Source of the DNA: JADFQT01 sp965216025
GTDB taxonomy: Bacteria > Chloroflexota > Dehalococcoidia > Lucifugimonadales > UBA3495
Assembly: GCA_965216025.1 (NCBI GenBank)
Contig: CBDCEX010000012.1
Coordinates: forward strand, 124,001 to 188,000
Length of the DNA stretch: 64,000 bases
Direction: 5' to 3'
Made by a program: the position numbers and the translations under genes
Part shown: positions 17,402 to 25,616 of the stretch, piece after piece
Layout: each line of letters begins with the position of its first letter
How positions within the stretch are numbered: the stretch's first letter is position 1
The notes under the pieces: model-generated
The model's database searches: none
Told to the model about the DNA's origin: nothing
Seen by the model: only the letters and a program-made list of their open reading frames with translations

Positions 17402-18859
17402 TTACTCCCGGCCCTCGGCCAAATCAATGGCGCGAAGGAGCGCTCCCGCCTTGTGACGGGTTTCCAGGTATTCGTCCTCCGCTACACTGTCGGCCACCAC
17501 GCCGCCTCCAGCCTGGATATACATGACTCCATCCTTGTAGATGCCGGTGCGCAGCACCAGCGCGGTATCCATATTGCCGGAATAGCTGAAGTAGCCCACC
17601 GCGCCGCCGTAGGGGCCGCGCTTCTCCTGCTCAATTTCCGCGATAATCTCCATGGCGCGAATTTTGGGCGCTCCGGACACCGTGCCCGCCGGGAAGCAGG
17701 ACCGCAGCGCGTCGTATACGGTAAGCTCCGGCTTGAGCTGGCCCTGGACATGGGACACCAGGTGCATTACGTGGGAGAAGCGTTCCACTTGCATCAGTTG
17801 GGTTACCGACACGCTGCCCGGGACACTGACCCGGCCAATGTCGTTGCGGCCCAGGTCCACCAGCATGATGTGCTCGGCCCGCTGCTTCTCGCTAGTCTGC
17901 AGCTCCTCGGCCAGGGCCGCCTCTTCTTCGGGGGTTTGGCCGCGCGGACGGGTCCCCGCTATGGGATGGGTGGCCACGACGCCGTCCTCCACCTGAGCCA
18001 CGGTTTCGATGGCTGCGCCAACTATCTGAAAATCGTCGAGATTCAAATAGTACATGTAGGGGGATGGGTTTACGCCCCGCAGGGAGCGATATATTTGGAA
18101 GGGGTGAACCCCGGTCTGGCGCGAGTAACGCTGAGAGTTGACTACCTGAATCACATCCCCAGCATAGATATACTCCACGCACTTTTCCACTGCCCGATGG
18201 TACTGGGGCTGAGTGAAATTAGACTTAACCTCCCCCGATTCTTCGGAGATGGGAGATTCCCGGAGCAGGTCTGGCGGCAGCTCAAGTGGTTGGGACAGCC
18301 GTCGGGCCAACTCGTCGATTTTAGACGTCGCCTTCCGGTAGGCCTCCTTCACATTGCCGTTCAGGCGCACGTGGCTGACAATCTTTATGTCGTGACGCAG
18401 ATGGTCAAAGACCAGCAGAGTGTCGGCGAACATGAACACCGACTCGGGCAAACCCAGGGGGTCCGTGGGCACTGACGGCACCCTGGGCTCGAAGTAATGA
18501 ATGGTGTCGTAAGCCAGGTAACCGACCCCTCCTCCGTGGAAACGTGGCAAGCCGGCCACCGGGATCAACCGGTATTGGTCCATCTCCGCCTGGACCAGCG
18601 TCAGGGGGTCCACCTCTCCGAATTCCTCGCCCGGCCCGGTTTTCAAGACCCGATAGGGCTCGGTGCCGATGAAGCTGTACCGGCCGATGCGCTCCCCGCC
18701 GGCCACACTTTCCAGCAGAAAGGAATATGGTGGACGGGCCACTTTCAGGTAAGCGGAAACCGGTGTTTCCAGATCGGCGTTAATCGACCGGTACACCGGT
18801 ATCAGATTTCCCTGGTCCGCTTGGGCCTCAACCTCTTCTAGAGTTGGATGGTACAGCAT
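17402..18859 (-). CDS. trpE: Anthranilate synthase component I
   Basis: Chorismate-utilising enzyme that makes anthranilate with TrpG. 485 residues. The N-terminal regulatory domain keeps the tryptophan-binding region around SFLLESVAGGERIGRYSFIG. The catalytic domain shows PSPYMYYLNLDDFQIVGAA, GTRPRGQTPEEEAALAEEL, DLGRNDIGRV, SHVQGQL, and FPAGTVSGAPKIRAMEII. ATG 18857-18859 starts the domain; the longer frame to 18940 overlaps the leader. Its expression is likely controlled by the upstream T-box. Confidence 0.95.
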   Translation of the reverse strand: MLYHPTLEEVEAQADQGNLIPVYRSINADLETPVSAYLKVARPPYSFLLESVAGGERIGRYSFIGTEPYRVLKTGPGEEFGEVDPLTLVQAEMDQYRLIPVAGLPRFHGGGVGYLAYDTIHYFEPRVPSVPTDPLGLPESVFMFADTLLVFDHLRHDIKIVSHVRLNGNVKEAYRKATSKIDELARRLSQPLELPPDLLRESPISEESGEVKSNFTQPQYHRAVEKCVEYIYAGDVIQVVNSQRYSRQTGVHPFQIYRSLRGVNPSPYMYYLNLDDFQIVGAAIETVAQVEDGVVATHPIAGTRPRGQTPEEEAALAEELQTSEKQRAEHIMLVDLGRNDIGRVSVPGSVSVTQLMQVERFSHVMHLVSHVQGQLKPELTVYDALRSCFPAGTVSGAPKIRAMEIIAEIEQEKRGPYGGAVGYFSYSGNMDTALVLRTGIYKDGVMYIQAGGGVVADSVAEDEYLETRHKAGALLRAIDLAEGRE

Positions 18860-18919
18860 TTGCCACGCCTCTTGACCCAGGTTTACGTGGGAAGATCGCC
18901 AGTTGTCGGGGGAACCCAA

Positions 18920-19345
18920 CACACAAAAAAACCCGTCCACCAGGGACGGGCCTAAGCCGTGTTGCCACCCTATTTACCGGCCGCGCTTTTTCTAAACTAA
19001 TACCTAGGTAAACCCCGCAGAAATTGGGTATATAACTGCTGGGTCATACCTTAGCTTTGGCCTAGGTAGACGGTGCGTGGTCGGTGTCTCTACCGGCAAA
19101 GGAGCCCTTCGTCTACCTGGTGTCTCCTTGCCGCGGGCCGATAACGGTGCCCTTCCGATAACGGACCCACCCTACTAGCGTGCGGTCCCAATTTGCAACT
19201 CCAGATTGCAACCGGGGGGCCTTGCGCTTTCAGCCGGCGGCTCCGGGGTCCATTCGTGCTTCCGCGCTTGGCGCCGGTTTCCACCCGTCCCGGCTCTCTG
19301 GGCCCCGCTCGAAGCCTACTAGTCCCCTTCTATGCCTTTAGGTTT
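18920..19345 (-). promoter_or_regulatory. T-box leader (tRNA-Trp sensing) of trpEG, interrupted by a miniature element
   Basis: Read on the minus strand. Stem I begins near 19345 with GGGGACTAGTAGG (AGTA box), then CAGAGAGCCGGG and GGTGGAAACCGG. The specifier loop reads GAA-TGG-ACC, the Trp codon TGG at 19250-19252 followed by the conserved A. The antiterminator box AGGGTGGCAACACGG is at 18957-18971; its TGGC would pair with the GCCA 3' end of tRNA-Trp. The terminator is CCCGTCC/GGACGGG then seven T's (18925-18950). A ~74-bp miniature element sits in the linker between Stem I and the antiterminator. Uncharged tRNA-Trp should allow trpE transcription. Confidence 0.75.
18993..19066. mobile_element. 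Miniature element family 3, copy a (inside the T-box leader)
   Basis: About 74 bp flanked by TA. The ends (TAAACTAATACC and CCTTAGCTTTGGCCTA) resemble IS630 ends. The interior shares CCCCGCAG and TGGGTATATA with a copy at 22156-22226 in the other orientation. Confidence 0.6.
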
Positions 19346-19417
19346 TAACGATGTATTTGGAGTATAGAACCGGCTTCTCGGCGGTGTCAAGGCGGACGCC
19401 TAAGGGAGCACAACCCG

Positions 19418-19451
19418 TTCGTGGTGAGCCCTTCGGGAGCCTCAGGACGAA
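19418..19451. repeat. Imperfect inverted repeat
   Basis: TTCGTGGTGAG and CTCAGGACGAA enclose CCCTTCGGGA. This looks like one of the dispersed palindromes common in such genomes. The rest of 19346-19568 holds no gene I recognise. Confidence 0.45.
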
Positions 19452-19568
19452 AGTCAGTCGCTTCTCTTGTCCCACCGACAATAGCCAGGCCCTGGAATGC
19501 GATTGGCCTGAGCCCAATGGGAGACGGTTCAAGGCCGGCTGGCATTCAAACGCGGCAGTGCCCTCCGG

Positions 19569-20537
19569 TTAGGGCATCAGCAGAATTTTTCCAGTAGTTT
19601 CCCTTCCTTCCAGCTGCCGGTGGGCCTCCGCCGCCTCGGACAGGGGAAGAGTCAGCCCAATCCGCAGCTTCAGCTCTCCTGAGCCCACCCATCCCAGGAC
19701 TTCGTCGGCTCGGCGCAGCAGTTCTTCCCGAGTGGCGGTGTAGTCGCCCAGACTGGGTCGGGTCAAAAAACGGGAGCCGCTACGAAGCAGGCCGGAGTCG
19801 AAGGGCGGCACCGGTCCGCCGGCCTGTCCGTAGAGGACCATGTGGCCCCTGCGGCCCAAACAGCTGATGCCCTTGAGAAAGGTAGTCTGGCCGACGGCGT
19901 CAAACACCATCTGCAAACCCTTCCCCTCAGTGCTCTTTTGGATTTCCTGTTCAAAATCCTGCTGCGTATAGAGGATGACGGAGTCGGCCCCGCCTTCCCG
20001 GGCCAAGTCCGCTTTGGCTTCGGTAGACACGGTCGCGAAAACCTGCGCTCCCACCCGCTTGAGCATTTGGATCAGAAGCAGTCCCACACCGCCCGCGCCG
20101 GCATGAACTAGAACCCGGTCCCCGGCATGCAGCTGAGTTATACCAAAGGTCAGGAAATGCGCCGTCATAGCTTGCAGCATGGTCGCTGCTCCCGTGGCAA
20201 ACTCCATCTGCTCCGGCAGGGGAACCAGCAGCCAGGAGGGTACCACCGCCTCCTCGGCGTAGGAACCGGTGCACATGGCATAGGCCACCCGGTCACCGGC
20301 CGCAACCTCGCTCACCTCCGGTCCTACCTCTTTGACCACGCCGGCCGCCTCCCGTCCGGGCGTCCACGGCAAGTGAGCCGGTGGGTTGGTGCCCTTGCGG
20401 CTGGATACGTCGGTGTAGTTGACTCCTATAGCTCGGATGTTGACCAGAGCCTCGCCCGGCCCCGGGTGGAGCTCCGGCAGTTCCCCGTAGCGAAGGACCT
20501 CCGGCCCGCCGATCTCATGTGCTTGGACGCCTTTCAT
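19569..20537 (-). CDS. Zinc-independent quinone oxidoreductase (MDR superfamily)
   Basis: NADPH-dependent quinone reductase/enal reductase of the QOR type, 322 residues. N-terminal GroES-like fold with IRAIGVNYTDVSSRKG. The Rossmann nucleotide motif is VLVHAGAGGVGLLLIQMLK, with ATVST before AKADLAREGGAD. Zinc ligands of alcohol dehydrogenases are absent. The ending GRETTGKILLMP is standard. Physiological substrate not known. Confidence 0.92.
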   Translation of the reverse strand: MKGVQAHEIGGPEVLRYGELPELHPGPGEALVNIRAIGVNYTDVSSRKGTNPPAHLPWTPGREAAGVVKEVGPEVSEVAAGDRVAYAMCTGSYAEEAVVPSWLLVPLPEQMEFATGAATMLQAMTAHFLTFGITQLHAGDRVLVHAGAGGVGLLLIQMLKRVGAQVFATVSTEAKADLAREGGADSVILYTQQDFEQEIQKSTEGKGLQMVFDAVGQTTFLKGISCLGRRGHMVLYGQAGGPVPPFDSGLLRSGSRFLTRPSLGDYTATREELLRRADEVLGWVGSGELKLRIGLTLPLSEAAEAHRQLEGRETTGKILLMP

Positions 20538-20646
20538 GGCCTACCTCCTCAACCGATGTTCGATCGTTTGGGCATAGGTAATTCTTGCCCATAACCCCGC
20601 CAGCGCTCTGCTATCGTTAAATCCCCACGTTCTCCGGATGCCCGAA

Positions 20647-22083
20647 TTATCCTCCCAGCACTGATGCCATGCCGGTAATGTTCTCGATGTTTTCCAGGCC
20701 CCGGAAGCTGTCGATCGCCTCTTCTATGTGGTCCGGAGGCAGAATATAGCGGCTGCAGTAGAGAAATTTGGCGTCCAGCTCCTGCTGCTCCAGAGGCAGT
20801 TGGGGCTGGCCCCTGGCGAAGTCTGTTGTCTGCTGGATCAGCTGGCCGTTTTCTAGTTCTATGCTTACGGTGGCCGGATAGGGAGCTAACCCACTGGCCG
20901 GCTGGGTCGCCTCCACGGAGATGCGGTCCATGAATGCTCGCACCTCCCGGTCCTCCAGCGCTGAATCGGAGAAGAAGTCAATCAGGGGATGCCCATGCAA
21001 CAGGGCCACGGCTACTATATAACTTAGACAAAACCGGGCTTCCCAACCGTTTCGCGGAGTGGCGAAAGGCAGTTCGGCCAGGGCAGCGGGCGTGATGCTG
21101 ACTTGGACTTTAGCCATTTGGCTTGGGTCTATGCCCGGCCTTGGGCCCGCCTCTATTCGGTGCAGTTGAGCCAGTTTGAGCGCGGCATCGATGGCGGTAT
21201 GGCTGGCGATATGACAGGGATATAGTTTGAGGGTAACTCCTGGATCCTGGATGTCCCAGGACTGGCTCAGTAAGCGCACCAATTCCCCACCGATTTCTTG
21301 ACCGATTTCTTGATTCCGGGCAGAGAACAGAGCGGCCCAGCCGCCTGCGGATTCCCCGGCGGATTCCCTGGCGGATCTCATGATATCGCGGGCGCCGGAT
21401 AAACCCTGCTGGGACAGTCGGGCGGCCATTATCCCATTCATGGCGGCGCTACCGCACTGCAAGGCCCGCGCTGCGGTAAATCGGTTGGCCTGAATGCCCG
21501 AAGCCTGGCCGGCTGCGGTCCCCAAAGCCTGTTCCAACTGTTCTTGACTGAGTTCCAGCAGCAGGCCCGCCGCCACTGTGGCGCCGATGGTTCCGGCGAT
21601 AGCATCGAAGTGCCAACCGCCCGTGGGGGAGGCTCCCTGCGATGCGCTACCCTGGAACAGCAGGCCCGCCAGCTTGGAGGTCACCTCGCATCCCTGGACG
21701 AAGGCTGCCAGAACATCCCGGCCGGTGGAGCCATTCATCTCTCCGAGCGCCATAACTACCGGAAACACGGTACAACTGGGGTGAACCCCGCTGGGTATAA
21801 TTACGTCGTCGAAATCCAGCAGGTGGACCATTAATCCGTTGGCCAGGGCAGCGTACACCGGCGAGCTCCGCAGTCCCCGTCCGATGATGGTGCATTTACC
21901 GTTGCCGCCCATTTCCTGCACAAATTCGGTGATTCTTTGACCATCGGGTTGGGCTGCCGCGGCTAAAGCAACAGCGGCGGCGTTCAGCATCATCTCTTTT
22001 GCGGTGGCCACGACCCGGGCGGGCAGCAGATCGTATGCACTATTTTCCATGACGTGCCGGGCCAGCAGTTGGGTGGCTCCCAT
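20647..22083 (-). CDS. MmgE/PrpD family protein, paralogue 2
   Basis: 478 residues with AAVALAAAAQP, ALANGLMVHLLDFDD, SGVHPSCTVFPVVMALGE and KLYPCHIASHTAIDAAL, corresponding block by block to paralogue 1 at 15.2 kb though clearly diverged. Substrate unknown. It carries two short coding repeats: three GCGGATTCC-type units (SARESAGESAGGW) and a doubled ACCGATTTCTTG (EIGQEIGGE). It precedes the quinone oxidoreductase on the same strand, about 110 bp apart. Confidence 0.9.
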   Translation of the reverse strand: MGATQLLARHVMENSAYDLLPARVVATAKEMMLNAAAVALAAAAQPDGQRITEFVQEMGGNGKCTIIGRGLRSSPVYAALANGLMVHLLDFDDVIIPSGVHPSCTVFPVVMALGEMNGSTGRDVLAAFVQGCEVTSKLAGLLFQGSASQGASPTGGWHFDAIAGTIGATVAAGLLLELSQEQLEQALGTAAGQASGIQANRFTAARALQCGSAAMNGIMAARLSQQGLSGARDIMRSARESAGESAGGWAALFSARNQEIGQEIGGELVRLLSQSWDIQDPGVTLKLYPCHIASHTAIDAALKLAQLHRIEAGPRPGIDPSQMAKVQVSITPAALAELPFATPRNGWEARFCLSYIVAVALLHGHPLIDFFSDSALEDREVRAFMDRISVEATQPASGLAPYPATVSIELENGQLIQQTTDFARGQPQLPLEQQELDAKFLYCSRYILPPDHIEEAIDSFRGLENIENITGMASVLGG

Positions 22084-22155
22084 GGGCCAACGCTCCGGTG
22101 GGTAAAACCCGGGTGGATAGAAGCCGGAAGGGGAATTCCAGGTTGAGGCGGCCCT

Positions 22156-22226
22156 TAAAAAAGCTGAGGTGGGACCCCCATAGCTATATACCCAAGCTCT
22201 GCGGGTTTCACCTTGGTATTAGTTTA
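22156..22226. mobile_element. Miniature element family 3, copy b
   Basis: About 71 bp with TA at both ends. On the minus strand it reads TAAACTAATACCAAGGTGAA, then CCCGCAG and TTGGGTATATAG, matching copy a in the T-box leader. Non-coding. Confidence 0.6.
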
Positions 22227-22289
22227 GTCGCCGGTCCCTGCGCCAGGATACTAGCGGGAGGTGGTTTTCGCAATGGTAGCTGGGAGTTG

Positions 22290-23719
22290 GTAACTGTTCA
22301 GACTTGATGAGGTGAATTGGCTCAAAGCCGTTGGAAAAACGCTGTCATGGCCGGGGGAGTTGTGGCATACCAGGGAGGTGGACACTGAACTAGACCTGAA
22401 CGCGGCGAGTCGCGAAACTCTGCTGGAGATAATTGCCGGCCAGCGGGCAGTCATTGCCGATTTGCAAAGGCGGATTGGGGTTCTGGAATCCCGTCCCAAC
22501 CGGCGCGGGTCGTCGGGGATGCCGGGTAATCGCCGCACTCCAGCCGGCAAGCGCCGGAGAAAAAGGAGCCCAGAAAGCCGCGCCGCCATGGCTTCGCCCG
22601 CCAGCGCATGACTCCTACCCGGCGGGTGGAGCATGCCGTGGCGGTCTGTCCCGACTGCGGGACTCACCTGAACGGCGGATGGGTACAGCGAACTCGGGAA
22701 GTCATTGAGCTACCGGTGGCTCCGGTAGAAGTGACCGAGCACGCCCTGGTAGCCCGCATCTGTCCGGTATGCCAGCGGCGCCGGCTGCCCAAAGAGGCCC
22801 TGCAGGGGGTGGTTCTGGGCCAGCAGCGCCTGGGGGTCAATCTGGTAAGCCTGATGGTGACCCTGCGGGAGGAGGGACGGTTGCCCATAAGAATCATCCA
22901 ATGGTACCTGGAGACCGTCCATCAGTTGCACCTGAGTGTTGGTGCCATCGTCCAGGCCGTCCATGGAGTAGCCCGTCAGGCTGAGACGGCGGTGCGAGAG
23001 GTGCTCGAGCAAGTCCGCGCCAGTCCCGTGGTGCAGGGCGACGAAACCGGCTGGCGCCAGGACGGGAGCAACGGCTATGTTTGGACCTTCAGCACTCCCA
23101 GCGAACGATACTTCCTGCGTCGGGGTCGGGATAAGGGGGTGGTGGATGAGGTGCTGGATTCCTCCTTCAGCGGAGTGTTGGTCAGTGATTTCTACGCCGC
23201 CTATAACCACTACCCGGGCCTGAAGCAACGGTGCTGGGCTCATCTGCTGCGGGATATCCATGACCTGAAAGGGTTGTACCCAGAAGACGCTGGGCTGGCT
23301 CAGTGGGCCGAGGCGGTTCACCAGGTCTACACGGAGGCCAAGGCCTCGGTCCTTCCCCGAGCCCAGCCAGGCCATCGCACCCAGCTAATGCTGGAGGAGA
23401 AACTAATGGTCTTGGCGCGGCCTTTCCTTAAAGATCCCCTGGCGGTTCAGGCCAAGCTCTGCCGGCGCATGGAACGGTTCATCAAGGAACTGTTTGTCTT
23501 CGTGTCGGACCCAGCCGTGCCCTCAGACAACAACGCCGCCGAGCGGAGCCTGCGGCATCTGGTAACCAGTCGCAAGATCAGCGGCGGCACCCGCTCAGGG
23601 CAGGGCACCGACAGCAAGATGACCTTGGCATCCCTCTTTGGCACCTGGCGGGCCAGAGGTCTCAATCCCCTCCTGGAATGCCGCCGGTTGCTCGCTTCCC
23701 CTCAAATCTGAACACTTAC
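22290..23719 (+). mobile_element. IS66-family insertion sequence, tandem copy 1 (frameshifted)
   Basis: 1430 bp with ends GTAACTGTTCAGACTTGA and TCAAATCTGAACACTTAC. Separated by 8 bp from an almost identical second copy (period 1438). Sequence before it (GGGAGTTG) and between the copies (CGGAGTTG) differ by one base. Only the TnpC-type transposase is present, as in the ISBst12 subgroup, without tnpA and tnpB. Confidence 0.85.
22312..23711 (+). pseudogene. IS66-family transposase, single-base deletion
   Basis: Same protein as the copy at 23750-25150, but one A is missing (GGGTAATCGCCGC against GGGTAATCAGCCGC), near 22530. The frame therefore breaks after about 70 codons; translation could restart at an internal ATG at 22608. 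Otherwise only about half a dozen substitutions separate the two copies. Confidence 0.88.
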
Positions 23720-23727
23720 CGGAGTTG

Positions 23728-25158
23728 GTAACTGTTCAGACTTGATGAGGTGAATTGGCTCAAAGCCGTTGGAAAAACGCCGGCATGGCCGGGGGAGTTG
23801 TGGCATACCAGGGAGGTGGACACTGAACTAGACCTGAACGCGGCGAGTCGCGAAACTCTGCTGGAGATAATTGCCGGCCAGCGGGCAGTCATTGCCGATT
23901 TGCAAAGGCGGATTGGGGTTCTGGAATCCCGTCCCAACCGGCGCGGGTCGTCGGGGATGCCGGGTAATCAGCCGCACTCCAGCCGGCAAGCGCCGGAGAA
24001 AAAGGAGCCCAGAAAGCCGCGCCGCCATGGCTTCGCCCGCCAGCGCATGACTCCTACCCGGCGGGTGGAGCATGCCGTGGCGGTCTGTCCCGACTGCGGG
24101 ACTCACCTGAACGGCGGATGGGTACAGCGAACTCGGGAAGTCATTGAGCTACCGGTGGCTCCGGTAGAAGTGACCGAGCACGCCCTGGTAGCCCGCATCT
24201 GTCCGGTATGCCAGCGGCGCCGGCTGCCCAAAGAGGCCCTGCAGGGGGTGGTTCTGGGCCAGCAGCGCCTGGGGGTCAATCTGGTAAGCCTGATGGTGAC
24301 CCTGCGGGAGGAGGGACGGTTGCCCATAAGAATCATCCAATGGTACCTGGAGACCGTCCATCAGTTGCACCTGAGTGTTGATGCCATCGTCCAGGCCGTC
24401 CATGGAGTAGCTCGTCAGGCTGAGACGGCGGTGCGAGAGGTGCTCGAGCAAGTCCGCGCCAGTCCCGTGGTGCAGGGCGACGAAACCGGCTGGCGCCAGG
24501 ACGGGAGCAACGGCTATGTTTGGACCTTCAGCACTCCCAGCGAACGATACTTCCTGCGTCGGGGTCGGGATAAGGGGGTGGTGGATGAGGTGCTGGATTC
24601 CTCCTTCAGCGGAGTGTTGGTCAGTGATTTCTACGCCGCCTATAACCACTACCCGGGCCTGAAGCAACGGTGCTGGGCTCATCTGCTGCGGGATATCCAT
24701 GACCTGAAAGGGTTGTACCCAGAAGACGCTGGGCTGGCTCAGTGGGCCGAGGCGGTTCACCAGGTCTACACGGAGGCCAAGGCCGCGGTCCTTCCCCGAG
24801 CCCAGCCAGGCCATCGCACCCAGCTAATGCTGGAGGAGAAACTAATGGTCTTGGCGCGGCCTTTCCTTAAAGATCCCCTGGCGGTTCAGGCCAAGCTCTG
24901 CCGGCGCATGGAACGGTTCATCAAGGAACTGTTTGTCTTCGTGTCGGACCCAGCCGTGCCCTCAGACAACAACGCCGCCGAGCGGAGCCTGCGGCATCTG
25001 GTAACCAGTCGCAAGATCAGCGGCGGCACCCGCTCAGGGCAGGGCACCGACAGCAAGATGACCTTGGCATCCCTCTTTGGCACCTGGCGGGCTAGAGGTC
25101 TCAATCCCCTCCTGGAATGCCGCCGGTTGCTCGCTTCCCCTCAAATCTGAACACTTAC
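23728..25158 (+). mobile_element. IS66-family insertion sequence, tandem copy 2 (intact)
   Basis: 1431 bp, ends as in copy 1. Its right end lies within the coding sequence of a HlyD-type adaptor gene (stop after REVAQ). The outer flank TGCGCCAC does not match the left outer flank, so the pair is not a simple single insertion. Confidence 0.88.
23750..25150 (+). CDS. IS66-family transposase (TnpC type)
   Basis: 466 residues. N-terminal coiled coil (RETLLEIIAGQRAVIADLQ), zinc-ribbon region with CPDCG and CPVCQ, and the DDE domain with VQGDETGWRQDG, VLVSDFYAAYNHY and CWAHLLRDIHDLK. The ending PSDNNAAERSLRHLVTSRKISGG carries the final Glu. All hallmarks of IS66 TnpC; it reads through without interruption. 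Confidence 0.93.
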   Translation: MNWLKAVGKTPAWPGELWHTREVDTELDLNAASRETLLEIIAGQRAVIADLQRRIGVLESRPNRRGSSGMPGNQPHSSRQAPEKKEPRKPRRHGFARQRMTPTRRVEHAVAVCPDCGTHLNGGWVQRTREVIELPVAPVEVTEHALVARICPVCQRRRLPKEALQGVVLGQQRLGVNLVSLMVTLREEGRLPIRIIQWYLETVHQLHLSVDAIVQAVHGVARQAETAVREVLEQVRASPVVQGDETGWRQDGSNGYVWTFSTPSERYFLRRGRDKGVVDEVLDSSFSGVLVSDFYAAYNHYPGLKQRCWAHLLRDIHDLKGLYPEDAGLAQWAEAVHQVYTEAKAAVLPRAQPGHRTQLMLEEKLMVLARPFLKDPLAVQAKLCRRMERFIKELFVFVSDPAVPSDNNAAERSLRHLVTSRKISGGTRSGQGTDSKMTLASLFGTWRARGLNPLLECRRLLASPQI

Positions 25159-25514
25159 TGCGCCACCTCTCGGTGCAGGGATGAAACCGTCAAGGGGTCC
25201 AGCTTGGCCAGCACCTCTCCCTGAGGAACCCGCTGCCCCTCTTCCACCAAAAGCTCGCTTACGATCCCTTCAGTCCCAAAGCTCAGGGCTTCCTTTTCCG
25301 GGAAGACCAGGCTCCCATTGGTTGAAACTTGATCGACCAGGTCGCCAAAAGCGACCTTGAACAGCTGCTGATTCTCCTTAAGAGACCCAGCGCCGGCGCT
25401 GGTTGACCTGGCGTAGGCGGTGTAGGCCGCGCCGCCGGCCACCAGCAGGACAACGACCAGCAGGCCCACTTGCCAGATTTTCAGACTCCTGATGCGGTTC
25501 AGGGATATTGCCAT
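25155..25514 (-). pseudogene. RND/HlyD periplasmic adaptor, truncated by IS66
   Basis: 119 residues of the N-terminal part only: basic start, one membrane anchor (IWQVGLLVVVLLVAGGAAYTAYA), then the first half of the lipoyl/barrel region (GSLVFPEKEALSFGTEGIVSELLVEEGQRVPQGEVLAKLD). Reading into the IS66 end stops it after REVAQ. The remaining two thirds are not found beyond the IS66 pair. It may once have served an efflux pump such as that at the left edge (inference). Confidence 0.8.
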
Positions 25515-25616
25515 GGCTCCAACCTCTTCTCTGCCGCTTCTCAGGATCCTGTCCTAGCCCCGGAATTCAAACTGGAATTCAAAGGGAATAACGGCATTTT
25601 AATTGGTCAAGATTAA

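Noticed and set aside
19165..19175. A second T-box antiterminator (AGGGTGG at about 19167)
   Set aside because: Its TGGG would not pair with the GCCA end of tRNA-Trp, and the box at 18957-18971 already has the terminator next to it; kept as coincidence or old duplicate.
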